64,000 bases of DNA from Schlegelella_A sp963778525 (GTDB lineage: Bacteria; Pseudomonadota; Gammaproteobacteria; Burkholderiales; Burkholderiaceae_C), in NCBI GenBank assembly GCA_963778525.1, contig CAVZUJ010000001.1, forward strand, positions 248,001 to 312,000, read 5' to 3'. Every line of letters starts with the position of its first letter. Positions within the stretch are counted from its first letter, which is position 1. The position numbers and the translations under genes are program-made. Positions 28,550 to 38,591 of the stretch are shown here, in pieces. The notes below the pieces were generated by a model. That model searched no databases, had not been told where the DNA came from, and saw only the letters and a list, made by a program, of their open reading frames with translations.

Positions 28550-28566
28550 TTGCGCGGACCGCGCAA
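28550..28566. promoter_or_regulatory. 17-bp perfect palindrome, candidate operator of the three-gene cluster
   Basis: TTGCGCGGACCGCGCAA is a perfect inverted repeat of 8-bp arms around one central base. Relative to the cluster promoter it would lie at about -7 to +10, the classical place for a repressor that blocks initiation. The regulator is not encoded next to it. Confidence 0.5.
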
Positions 28567-28594
28567 TGATGGTCAGGGTGCCTACCCCAGTCAA
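28566..28594 (-). promoter_or_regulatory. Sigma70-like promoter of the three-gene cluster
   Basis: On the minus strand TTGACT (28594-28589) is separated by exactly 17 bases from CATCAT (28571-28566). The -35 matches five of six consensus bases and the -10 four of six. The palindrome starts at the last base of the -10. The predicted leader to the ATG at 28510 is about 50 bases. Confidence 0.5.
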
Positions 28595-28744
28595 GCCAGC
28601 CCGTTCGGGGGAACGGCGAGCTACAAACCGTATCCATTTATGGGCAAAAGTGCCGGCGCCGGCGGGGCGTGCGCCCGTCCCGCGGGTCTGCCCGCTCCCT
28701 ACAATGCCTCGTTTGTTGCCCCGCGACGTTTCAGCGCGCCCTCC

Positions 28745-29572
28745 ATGCCGATAACCCACCAGCTGCAAAGCACGATCGAGCTCGCGTGGGACGCGCGCGC
28801 CTCGATCGACGCCACGAACAGCCCCGAGATCCGGGCCGCGGTCGAGGAGGTGATCGACAAGCTCGATGCCGGCGAGCTGCGCGTGGCCGAGCGGCTCGGC
28901 GTCGGCGAATGGAGCGTCAACCAGTGGGTGAAGAAGGCGGTGCTGCTCAGCTTTCGCCTGAGCGACAACCGCCTCTCGCACGCCGGTGATCTCGCCTTCT
29001 ACGACAAGGTCGCAACCAAGTTCTCCGGTGCCGACGAAGCCGCGATGCGGGCCAGCGGCGTGCGCGTGGTGCCGCCGGCGGTGGCGCGGCGCGGCTCGTT
29101 CCTGGCGAAGAACGTGGTCATGATGCCGAGCTACGTCAACATCGGCGCCTACGTCGATGAAGGCACGATGGTCGACACCTGGGTCACCGTCGGCTCGTGC
29201 GCGCAGATCGGCAAGAACGTGCACCTGTCGGGCGGGGTCGGCATCGGCGGCGTGCTCGAACCGATGCAGGCCAACCCGACGATCATCGAGGACAACTGCT
29301 TCATCGGCGCGCGCTCGGAGATCGTCGAGGGCGTCATCGTCGAGGAGAACTCGGTCGTCTCGATGGGCGTCTACATCAGCCAGAGCACGAAGATCTACGA
29401 CCGCGCCACCGGCACGGTGAGCTATGGCCGCATCCCCGCGGGCTCGGTCGTCGTCAGCGGCAACCTGCCTGCCGCGGACGGCAGCCACAGCCTGTACTGC
29501 GCGGTCATCGTCAAACGCGTCGACGCGCAGACACGGGCCAAGACGAGCATCAACGAGCTGCTGCGAAGCTGA
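28745..29572 (+). CDS. dapD: 2,3,4,5-tetrahydropyridine-2,6-dicarboxylate N-succinyltransferase
   Basis: A 275-residue left-handed beta-helix acyltransferase of the succinylase branch of lysine and meso-diaminopimelate synthesis. It has the N-terminal helical domain (HQLQSTIELAWDARASI), then hexapeptide repeats (VNIGAYVDEGTMVDTWVTVG and GGVGIGGVLEPMQANPTIIE), and a C-terminal cap. Length is normal. The start is the ATG at 28745. TACAAT at 28700-28705 is a good -10 candidate, giving a leader of about 33 bases; no strong ribosome site is seen. It is followed 17 bp later by pilU and then dapE, which acts two steps after it. Confidence 0.97.
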   Translation: MPITHQLQSTIELAWDARASIDATNSPEIRAAVEEVIDKLDAGELRVAERLGVGEWSVNQWVKKAVLLSFRLSDNRLSHAGDLAFYDKVATKFSGADEAAMRASGVRVVPPAVARRGSFLAKNVVMMPSYVNIGAYVDEGTMVDTWVTVGSCAQIGKNVHLSGGVGIGGVLEPMQANPTIIEDNCFIGARSEIVEGVIVEENSVVSMGVYISQSTKIYDRATGTVSYGRIPAGSVVVSGNLPAADGSHSLYCAVIVKRVDAQTRAKTSINELLRS

Positions 29573-29589
29573 GCTGCAAAGGAATCGGT

Positions 29590-30780
29590 ATGAGTAGCGG
29601 AAACATGGAGCGGGTGCTGCGGTTGATGTCCGAAAAGGGCGCCTCCGACGTGTATCTGTCGGCGAGCTCGCCGATCCTGATCAAGATCAACGGCCAGCTC
29701 CTGCAGCTCTCGGACCAGCCGCTGACGCACACCCAGCCGCGCCAGTTGCTGGCCGAGCTGCTGACGCCGAGCCAGCTCGAAGAGCTCGAAGACACGGGCG
29801 AGCTCAATGTCGGCGTGGGCCTGTCGGGTGTCGGCAGCTTCCGTCTTTCCGGCTTCAAGCAGCGCGGCACGATCGCGGCCGTCTTTCGCTGCATTCCGTT
29901 CGAGATCCCGACGCTCGAAAGCCTGAACGTTCCGTCGATCCTCAGCACCCTGGTGATGGAAAAGCGCGGCCTGATCCTGATGGTGGGCGCCACCGGTGCC
30001 GGCAAGAGCACGACGCTGGCGTCGATGCTGGAGCAGCGCAACCAGCAGATGGCGGGGCACATCCTGACGATCGAGGATCCGATCGAGTTCCTCTTCAACA
30101 ACAAGAAGTCGGTCGTCAACCAGCGCGAGGTCGGACGCGACACGCAGACGCTGCAGATCGGCCTGAAGACCGCGCTGCGCCAGGCGCCCGACCTGATCAT
30201 GATCGGCGAGATCCGCGATCGCGAGACCATGACCGCGGCGATCTCGTATGCGCTTTCCGGCCACCTCGTGCTTTCCACCCTGCACGCCAACAACAGCTAT
30301 CACGCGCTCGGCCGGATCCTGTCCTTCTACTCGCCGGAAGCCCGCCCCGCCTTGCTCGCCGACCTGGCGGCCGGCCTGCGTGCCGTCGTCTCGCAGCGGC
30401 TGGTGCGCAGCGTCGCCGGCGGCCGCATGCCGGCGGTCGAAGTGCTGCTGAACACCAAGCTCATCCAGGAGCTGATCGAGCGCGGCGATTTCGGCGGCAT
30501 CAAGGAGGCGATGGAGAAATCGCTGGCCGAAGGCTCGCAGACCTTCGAGCAGGACCTGGCTCGAATGATCAACACCAACGTCATCACGCGCGACGAGGGC
30601 CTGGCCTACGCCGACTCGCCCACCAACCTGATGTGGCGGCTGCAGAACGACATGACGCCGGTCTCGCGCATCGTGCCGAAGAAGGAAGACACCGACGACC
30701 AGCCGAGCTTCACCGAGATCACGATCGACGTGCGGCCGGAAGAAGTCACCAGCCTGTCGCCCAACCTGCGCCGCTTCTGA
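29590..30780 (+). CDS. pilU: Type IV pilus retraction ATPase, PilT/PilU family
   Basis: A 396-residue hexameric AAA-type ATPase powering pilus retraction at the inner membrane. It has Walker A GATGAGKSTT, an Asp box (TIEDPIEFLF), Walker B (LIMIGEIRDRETM) and a His box (LSTLHANNSYHALGRI). The long C-terminal tail after the core and the sequence following Walker A favour PilU over PilT. It lies between dapD and dapE, an arrangement known in Burkholderiales, away from pilT itself. The start ATG at 29590 is 17 bp after dapD, so co-transcription with the lysine genes is likely. Confidence 0.88.
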   Translation: MSSGNMERVLRLMSEKGASDVYLSASSPILIKINGQLLQLSDQPLTHTQPRQLLAELLTPSQLEELEDTGELNVGVGLSGVGSFRLSGFKQRGTIAAVFRCIPFEIPTLESLNVPSILSTLVMEKRGLILMVGATGAGKSTTLASMLEQRNQQMAGHILTIEDPIEFLFNNKKSVVNQREVGRDTQTLQIGLKTALRQAPDLIMIGEIRDRETMTAAISYALSGHLVLSTLHANNSYHALGRILSFYSPEARPALLADLAAGLRAVVSQRLVRSVAGGRMPAVEVLLNTKLIQELIERGDFGGIKEAMEKSLAEGSQTFEQDLARMINTNVITRDEGLAYADSPTNLMWRLQNDMTPVSRIVPKKEDTDDQPSFTEITIDVRPEEVTSLSPNLRRF

Positions 30781-30785
30781 GCACC

Positions 30786-31931
30786 GTGGCGTCGGCGACG
30801 CTTCGCCTTGCCGAGGCGCTCATCGCCCGGCGCTCCGTGACGCCGGAAGACGGCGGCTGCCAGGCCCTGATCGCCGAGCGGCTGCAGCGAATCGGCTTCG
30901 AATGCACCCACCTGCCCTTCGGGCCCGAAGGCGCGCGCGTCAGCAACCTCTGGGCGGAGCGAGCCGGCCAGGACGGCAAGCGGCTGGTGTTCGCCGGCCA
31001 CACCGATGTCGTTCCGACCGGGCCGCTTGCGTCCTGGACGAGCGACCCCTTCACGCCGACGCTGCGCGACGGCACGCTCTACGGCCGCGGCGCCGCCGAC
31101 ATGAAGAGCTCGATCGCGGCGATGGTCGTGGCGGCCGAGGAGTTCGTCGCGGCCAACGCACGCCATCGCGGCAGCCTGGCCTTCCTGATCACGAGCGACG
31201 AGGAGGGTCCGTCGCGCGACGGCACGTCGCGCGTCTGCGACTGGCTGAGCGAGCGCGGCACGCAGCTCGACTATTGCGTGGTCGGCGAGCCGACATCGGT
31301 CGACAGGATCGGCGACATGATCAAGAACGGCCGGCGCGGCTCGCTCACCGGCAAGCTGCGCGTCTTCGGGGTGCAGGGGCACATCGCCTATCCGCATCTG
31401 GCGCGAAACCCGATCCACCTGGCCGCGCCGCTGCTGGCCGAGCTGGCCGGCATCGAATGGGATGCCGGCAACGCGCACTTTCCACCGACCTCGTGGCAGA
31501 TGTCGAACATCCACGCCGGCACCGGCGCCGGCAACGTCATCCCGGGCGAGGTCGTCATCGACTTCAACTTCCGCTTCAGCACCGCGTCGACTCCGGAGAC
31601 CCTGAAGGCCCGGCTCGAGGCGATCGTGGTCAAGCATGCCGATGCCTACGACCTCGCCTGGACGCTCGGCGGCGAGCCGTTCCTCACCCCTACTGGCAAG
31701 CTCGGCGAAGCGCTGGCGGCATCGATTCGCGAGCATGCCGGCATCGGCTGCGAGATCTCGACGACCGGCGGCACCTCCGATGGCCGCTTCATCAAGCGCA
31801 TCTGCTCCGAGCTGGTCGAATTCGGCCCGGTCAACGCGAGCATCCACAAGATCGACGAATGCGTCGCGGTCGCCGACCTCGAGGTCCTGAAGGACGTCTA
31901 TCGCGGCACCCTGGAGCGGCTGATCGCATGA
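30786..31931 (+). CDS. dapE: Succinyl-diaminopimelate desuccinylase
   Basis: A 381-residue dinuclear-zinc M20 family hydrolase that releases succinate from N-succinyl-LL-diaminopimelate in lysine and peptidoglycan precursor synthesis. Metal and catalytic motifs are VFAGHTDVVPTG (His and Asp), LYGRGAADMKSS, ITSDEEGPS (catalytic Glu and ligand) and CVVGEPTS. The C-terminal TTGGTSDGRFI matches DapE rather than other M20 members. It starts with GTG at 30786, five bases after the pilU stop, and its stop overlaps prmB (ATGA). Confidence 0.96.
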   Translation: MASATLRLAEALIARRSVTPEDGGCQALIAERLQRIGFECTHLPFGPEGARVSNLWAERAGQDGKRLVFAGHTDVVPTGPLASWTSDPFTPTLRDGTLYGRGAADMKSSIAAMVVAAEEFVAANARHRGSLAFLITSDEEGPSRDGTSRVCDWLSERGTQLDYCVVGEPTSVDRIGDMIKNGRRGSLTGKLRVFGVQGHIAYPHLARNPIHLAAPLLAELAGIEWDAGNAHFPPTSWQMSNIHAGTGAGNVIPGEVVIDFNFRFSTASTPETLKARLEAIVVKHADAYDLAWTLGGEPFLTPTGKLGEALAASIREHAGIGCEISTTGGTSDGRFIKRICSELVEFGPVNASIHKIDECVAVADLEVLKDVYRGTLERLIA

Positions 31932-32804
31932 CCCTGGTTGCGCTGGTTCAAGCCCAGAGCGAACGCCTCAAGCGCGCCGGCGTGTCGTTCGGCCACGGCA
32001 CGACCAACGCCTTCGACGAGGCGGCCTGGCTCGTCACCTGGGCGCTCGGCCTGGCGCTCGATGCGCTGGAAACCCGTGCTGCGCAGGAAGTCGCCGACGA
32101 GGACCGGCGCAAGGCCGAAGCCCTCGTGACGCGCCGCATCGAGACACGCCAGCCCGCCGCCTATCTCACCGGCGAGGCCTGGCTGCAGAACGTGCCGTTC
32201 ACGATCGACGCGCGCGCCATCGTGCCGCGCTCGTACATCGCCGAGCTGCTTGCCGATGCGGAGGAGACCGGCACGCTCGATGCGTGGCTCTCCGACACGA
32301 CGCGTCGTGTCCTCGACCTGTGCACGGGCAACGGCAGCCTGGCGGTGATCGCGGCGATGGCCTATCCGGAGATCGAGGTCGTCGCGTCCGACATCAGCCC
32401 CGCCGCACTGGCACTCGCTCGCATCAACGTATCGCGGCATCGGCTCGAACGGCGAATCACCGTGGTCGAATCGGACCTGTTCTCGGCCGTGCCCGGGAGC
32501 TTCGACCTGATCGTCTGCAATCCGCCCTACGTCACCGACGCGAGCATGGCCGCCCTGCCGGCCGAATACCGCGCCGAGCCGGCACTCGCGCTGGCCGGGG
32601 GCGCAGACGGCATGGACCTGATCCGCCGCATCGTCGCGCAGGCGCCGTCACACCTCGAGTGCCGACGCCGTGCTGGTGCTCGAGGTCGGCCACGAGCGTG
32701 CCCGCTTCGAGGCCGCCTTCCCGCGTCTCGAGTGCGCCTGGCTCGAGACCAGCGGCGGCGACGATTGCGTGGTGCTGATCGAGAGGCGCGCGCTCGCTCG
32801 GTGA
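31928..32804 (+). CDS. prmB: Ribosomal protein uL3 N5-glutamine methyltransferase, frameshifted near 32658
   Basis: A SAM-dependent methyltransferase of the HemK/PrmB group that modifies a Gln of ribosomal protein L3. The N-terminal helical domain is followed by QPAAYLTGEAWLQNVPFTID, SAM motif I (VLDLCTGNGSLAVIAA) and the substrate-Gln motif CNPPYVTD. Near 32658 the frame changes; the next phase continues SADAVLVLEVGHERARFEAA and stops at 32804. Joined length is about 292 residues, normal for PrmB. One extra G or two missing bases would explain it, so a sequencing indel is likely. It is coupled to dapE by a four-base overlap. Confidence 0.88.
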
Positions 32805-32891
32805 AAGCCCGCGAGGCCTGAAAGGGCCGGCCTCGCAACAGGCGCCAACGCCATCGGCAGCGGCGGAGCGGGCGTTCGGCGAAAATCGCGC

Positions 32892-34961
<2,070 letters not shown>

Positions 34962-34981
34962 CCCACCCTTTCGGAGAAGCG

Positions 34982-35410
34982 ATGAACAAGCTCGACAAGG
35001 TCCTCTACACCGCACACGCCACGTCGACCGGCGGCCGTGAAGGCACATCGAAATCGGACGATGGCGTGCTCGACCTGAAGCTCACCACGCCCAAGGGCCT
35101 GGGCGGCAACGGCGCCGTGGGCACCAACCCCGAGCAGCTCTTCGCGGCCGGCTATTCGGCCTGCTTCATCGGGGCGATGAAGCACGTCGCGATGATGCAG
35201 AAGATCGCCCTGCCTGCCGATACCTCGATCGCCGCGGACGTCGGCATCGGCCCGATCCCGCAGGGCTTCGGCATTCAGGTCGCCCTGCACGTGCATATCC
35301 CGGGCATGGAGAAGGACGCGGCGAAGAAGATCGTCGACGCCGCCCACCAGGTCTGTCCGTACTCGAACGCGACACGCGGCAACGTCGAAGTCACGCTCGA
35401 CGTCGTCTAG
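34982..35410 (+). CDS. ohr: Organic hydroperoxide resistance protein
   Basis: A 142-residue thiol peroxidase of the OsmC/Ohr fold that reduces fatty-acid and other organic hydroperoxides using lipoylated partners. The two redox cysteines are in AAGYSACFIGAM and QVCPYSNATRGN, and NPEQLFAAGYSACF is the family signature. Length is normal. It starts with ATG at 34982, 20 bp after the ABC-F gene and preceded by GGAGAAG. No ohrR-type regulator is adjacent. The stop shares a CTAG with the convergent asparaginase gene. Confidence 0.95.
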   Translation: MNKLDKVLYTAHATSTGGREGTSKSDDGVLDLKLTTPKGLGGNGAVGTNPEQLFAAGYSACFIGAMKHVAMMQKIALPADTSIAADVGIGPIPQGFGIQVALHVHIPGMEKDAAKKIVDAAHQVCPYSNATRGNVEVTLDVV

Positions 35411-36373
35411 GGCGCCGGCTTCGGCCCCTGGCGCCGGGCGAGCAGCCGCACGATCAGCTCGACGCGCGCCTTGACCGGCGTGAGCTCGCCGGCCGACGCG
35501 AACAGACCGGCCTCGGTCTCGACGATCGAGCCCTCGAGGCAGCGCGAGCTGCGCAGGATCGCAACGCCGGCGCGGCTCGCCGCCGCAAGCTCGAGCGCGA
35601 TCCGCTGATGGATCGTGCCGTTGCCGGTGCCGGCGACGACGATGCCGTCGATCCCCGCCTGCGCGAGCAAGCCGACGATGCGGCCGTCGGCACCGGCATC
35701 GCTCGCCACGATCTCGACCCACGGCCACGCGGCCGGCTCCTCCGGCAAGCGCGGCGATGCCGAGGAGATCGGGAAGCGCCGGCAGGTTGCGCAACGCGCG
35801 AACCGAATCGTCCGTGACCTGCGCCAGAGGCCCGGCTTCGCCGGACGAGAAGGCATCGATCCGATGCGGATGGACCTTGCGAACGTCGCGCGCTGCATGG
35901 ACCTGGCCGGCCAGCACGACGACGACACCCGGCCACTCCGGGCGGGCCGCGATCGCGATCGCGTCGGCAAGGTTTCCTGGCCCGTCGGCCTCGAGCGAGG
36001 ACGCCGGCCGCATCGCCCCAGTCAGCACGACCGGCTTGCGCAAGGGCAGCACGCGCGCCAGGAAATAGGCGGTCTCCTCCAGCGTGTCGGTGCCGTGCGT
36101 CACGACCAGGCCGGCGACCTCGGGCCGGGCCGCGTGGTGCGCGATGCGTTGCGCCAGCGTGCGCCAGATGGCGAAGCTCATGTCCTTGCTGTCGATCTGC
36201 GCGACCTGCTCGGTCTCGACCAGCCACCCCGCCGCACTCGGCGACGCTGCCACGAGATCGGAAACGCCGAGCTGCGCCGACCGGTACTCCAAGTGCTCCG
36301 TCGGCGATGCCGCCAGGCCGGCAATCGTGCCACCGGTGCCCAGCACGACCACCACCTGCGCTTTTCTTTGCAT
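35407..36373 (-). CDS. Asparaginase, frameshifted near 35750
   Basis: Converts asparagine to aspartate and ammonia. The first segment (36373 to about 35752) has both catalytic motifs: LGTGGTIAGL near the N-terminus with a nucleophile Thr, and VVTHGTDTLEETAYFLA with the second Thr-Asp pair. The rest continues in another frame (LPEEPAAWPWVEIVAS through VVAGTGNGTIHQ) to 35407. One extra base in the run around 35748-35752 explains it. Joined length is about 321. There is no signal peptide, so it is probably cytoplasmic despite the type II-like sequence. Its start lies only 12 bases from the first LexA box, so the divergent lexA control region could also affect it. Confidence 0.87.
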
Positions 36374-36384
36374 ATTTGCCGAGA

Positions 36385-36400
36385 CTGGATGAAAATACAG
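36385..36400. promoter_or_regulatory. LexA box 1
   Basis: CTGGATGAAAATACAG fits the SOS operator core CTG-N10-CAG with an AT-rich centre. It lies 52 bp upstream of the lexA start and is the distal member of a tandem pair, indicating autorepression. Confidence 0.85.
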
Positions 36401-36402
36401 GG

Positions 36403-36418
36403 CTGGATAAATAGTCAG
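36403..36418. promoter_or_regulatory. LexA box 2
   Basis: CTGGATAAATAGTCAG also fits CTG-N10-CAG. It starts 18 bp after box 1, so the two sites lie less than two helical turns apart and could be bound together by LexA dimers. It ends 33 bp before the lexA ATG. Confidence 0.85.
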
Positions 36419-36451
36419 CGAACCTTGTCAGCCCGTCGTACGGAGGTGCTC

Positions 36452-37126
36452 ATGCACGAAACCCCGAAGCTCACCGATCGCCAGCAACAGATCCTCGACC
36501 TCGTGCAGAGCGCCATCGAACGCACCGGCGCCCCGCCGACGCGAGCCGAGATCGCCAATGAACTGGGCTTCAAATCGGCCAACGCGGCCGAGGAGCACTT
36601 GCAGGCGCTGGCCAAAAAGGGCGTCATCGAGCTGATCGGCGGCACCTCGCGCGGCATTCGTCTGCAGTCTGACACATTGCGCGCGCTCAACCTGGCGCGC
36701 GGCAAGCAGTACTCGCTGCCGCTGCCCAGCCTCGCGCAGTTGTCGCTGCCGCTGATCGGGCGCGTCGCGGCCGGCAGCCCGATCCTCGCGCAAGAGCACA
36801 TCGACCGCAGCTACCTCATGGAAGCGAGCATGTTCGCGCGCCGGCCCGACTACCTGTTGAAAGTGCGCGGCATGAGCATGCGTGACGCCGGCATCATGGA
36901 CGGCGACCTGCTGGCCGTGCAGAAGGCGAGCGAAGCGAAGAACGGCCAGATCATCGTCGCCCGCCTCGGCGACGACGTGACGGTCAAACGCTTCAAGCGC
37001 AGCCGCGGCAGCATCGAGCTGCTGCCCGAAAACCCCGATTTCGAGCCCATCGTGGTCGGCCCGGAAGACGGCTTCGCGATCGAAGGGCTGGCCGTCGGCC
37101 TGATCCGCAACAACATGCTGATGTGA
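36452..37126 (+). CDS. lexA: SOS repressor LexA
   Basis: A 224-residue transcriptional repressor and self-cleaving protease. The N-terminal winged helix is LTDRQQQILDLVQSAIERTG, then PPTRAEIANELGFKSANAAE. The cleavage site is Ala 107-Gly 108 (GRVAAGSP). The catalytic dyad is Ser 142 (VRGMSMRDAGI) and Lys 179 (GDDVTVKRFKR); the Ser-Lys spacing of 37 equals that of E. coli LexA. A linker about 20 residues longer than in E. coli is usual for this order. It starts at 36452 with CGGAGG upstream and is under two LexA boxes. RecA-filament-stimulated cleavage derepresses the SOS regulon. Confidence 0.97.
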   Translation: MHETPKLTDRQQQILDLVQSAIERTGAPPTRAEIANELGFKSANAAEEHLQALAKKGVIELIGGTSRGIRLQSDTLRALNLARGKQYSLPLPSLAQLSLPLIGRVAAGSPILAQEHIDRSYLMEASMFARRPDYLLKVRGMSMRDAGIMDGDLLAVQKASEAKNGQIIVARLGDDVTVKRFKRSRGSIELLPENPDFEPIVVGPEDGFAIEGLAVGLIRNNMLM

Positions 37127-37133
37127 GGTCGCC

Positions 37134-37433
37134 ATGGTGATCAAGTCGCCGAAAGCGGCGAGCGCGGCCGAGTGCCTGCGCCTCGAACAGCTCCCCAATG
37201 TCGGCCCGGCCCTGGCCGCCGACCTGCGCCTGATCGGCATCGCCGAGCCCTCTGACCTGCGCGGCAAGGACGCCTTCGTCCTCTACCAAGCGCTCTGCCA
37301 GAAGACGGGGCAGCGGCACGACCCGTGCGTGCTGGACACCTTCATGGCCGTGGCCGATTTCATGCGCGGCGCGCCGGCAGCGCCGTGGTGGAACTACACC
37401 GCCGAGCGCAAGGCCGTGTTCGGCCAGCTCTGA
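37134..37433 (+). CDS. Small helix-hairpin-helix protein (Cdd1 / 'pathogenicity locus' family)
   Basis: A 99-residue protein beginning with a helix-hairpin-helix-like motif (LEQLPNVGPALAADLRLIGIA), the kind of element that binds DNA backbone. It continues with the family-typical FVLYQALCQKTGQRHDPCVL and ends WWNYTAERKAVF. It lies seven bases after lexA, so it should be co-transcribed and SOS-induced. The family name comes from early annotation and implies nothing about virulence. A DNA-repair-related role is plausible from fold and context but unproven. Confidence 0.82.
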   Translation: MVIKSPKAASAAECLRLEQLPNVGPALAADLRLIGIAEPSDLRGKDAFVLYQALCQKTGQRHDPCVLDTFMAVADFMRGAPAAPWWNYTAERKAVFGQL

Positions 37434-37544
37434 CCCTGGCCGCCGAACTGGGCCGGCAGAACGGCGCTTTTCGCGCCTTCGTCACCGAACGCCGCTAGAA
37501 CAATGCGCTTCATCGGCGGCTCCCGCCGAGGCTGCATTGTCGCC

Positions 37545-37955
37545 ATGCCCTTGCCACCGTTGAGCGCGATCCTCAGCTCGTTCCTGTCATCGTCCGCACC
37601 GGAAAGCACCGTGCGGCGCGTCGAAAGCTGCCTGCCGCTGGCGCGCTCCCGCGGGCCACGCTGGACGCGCAGATTCAAGCGCAACGGCGACGCCCTCGCC
37701 TCGGCCCGTCTCGACTTCGCCGAGGCGCTCGGCGACGTGCGCAGCAACGCCGCACTCGACGCGCAATCGCGGATCGCCCTCGCCCGGTCGCTGCAGGAGC
37801 TCTGGCACTTCCGCGAAGAGGTCTTCAGCCTCGTCGCCTGCCGCCACGATCAGGCCGAAGCGGCGCGTCGTCTGGCCGAGCTGAACCGCCATTTCACGCG
37901 CAACGGCAGCCGCTCGGCGTTCACGCCCCTCGGCAGCACCAGCAGAAGCGGCTGA
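37545..37955 (+). CDS. Conserved small hypothetical protein, about 136 residues
   Basis: No known domain. A short hydrophobic N-terminus (MPLPPLSAILSSFLSS) is followed by an Arg-rich stretch, then a helical C-terminal half (RIALARSLQELWHFREEVFSLVACRHDQ and AEAARRLAELNRHF). I recall similar C-terminal text in small unknown proteins of related bacteria, which supports its being real, but I cannot verify this. The frame is open from 37503; the ATG at 37545 is preferred because the upstream residues look random. It lies about 110 bp after the SOS pair and need not belong to it. Confidence 0.55.
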   Translation: MPLPPLSAILSSFLSSSAPESTVRRVESCLPLARSRGPRWTRRFKRNGDALASARLDFAEALGDVRSNAALDAQSRIALARSLQELWHFREEVFSLVACRHDQAEAARRLAELNRHFTRNGSRSAFTPLGSTSRSG

Positions 37956-37964
37956 TCCGGCGCG

Positions 37965-38483
37965 TCAGGTCGACGCCGTGAGGGCGCCGAGATAGTCGGC
38001 CTTGCCCAGGTCGACGCCGTTGTGGCGCAGCAGGGCATAGACCGTCGTCACGTGGAAGAAGAAGTTCGGCAGCACGAACTGCTTGAGATAGGTCTCGCCC
38101 TTCATCGTCATCGGGCCGGCGCGACGCGGCACCGTGATGTCCTTGGCGTCGGTGCCGTCGATCGCGTCCGCGGGCACCGAGCTCACGTAGTCGATCGTCT
38201 TCCTGACGCGCTCGCGCAGGTCGGCCAGCGTGGCCTCGTTGTCCTCGAACTTCGGCGCTTCGACGCCGCTGATGCGCGACATGCAGAACTTGGCGGCGTC
38301 GCAGGCGATCTGGATCTGTGCCGTGAAGGGCAGCATGTCGGGCGCCAGGCGCGCGCTCAGGTACACCGAGGACTCGAACTTCTTCTCCTTGGCGTGCGCC
38401 TCGGCCTTGTCGAGCCAGGTATTCATGTTGCCGAGCATGCGCACGAAGATGGGCACGCTGGCTGAATGCATCGAGATCGACAT
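37965..38483 (-). CDS. DUF1993 family protein
   Basis: A 172-residue protein of the DUF1993 family, which has a DinB-like four-helix-bundle character. It begins MSISMHSASVPIFVRMLGNMNTWLDKAE. Mid-protein FTAQIQIACDAAKFCMSRIS and the late FFFHVTTVYALLRHNGVDLGKADYLG are characteristic. Function is unknown; DinB-like folds often bind a metal and act in thiol chemistry. The start is the ATG at 38483. It is convergent with the small hypothetical gene and diverges from the dehydrogenase gene. Confidence 0.85.
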   Translation of the reverse strand: MSISMHSASVPIFVRMLGNMNTWLDKAEAHAKEKKFESSVYLSARLAPDMLPFTAQIQIACDAAKFCMSRISGVEAPKFEDNEATLADLRERVRKTIDYVSSVPADAIDGTDAKDITVPRRAGPMTMKGETYLKQFVLPNFFFHVTTVYALLRHNGVDLGKADYLGALTAST

Positions 38484-38591
38484 GGGCACTACTCCTTCGG
38501 GGATGAATCGGAGGATGCTACCTCGCAGGCCAACGCCGTGCACAATGGGCAGCGAGAGCGCACTGGCGTGCGTGTCGAGCCTTGCAGTCCC

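Noticed and set aside
28601..28616. Hairpin CCGTTC-GGGG-GAACGG in the dapD upstream region as a terminator
   Set aside because: It has no U-run on either strand and lies upstream of both divergent genes; kept only as a short inverted repeat.
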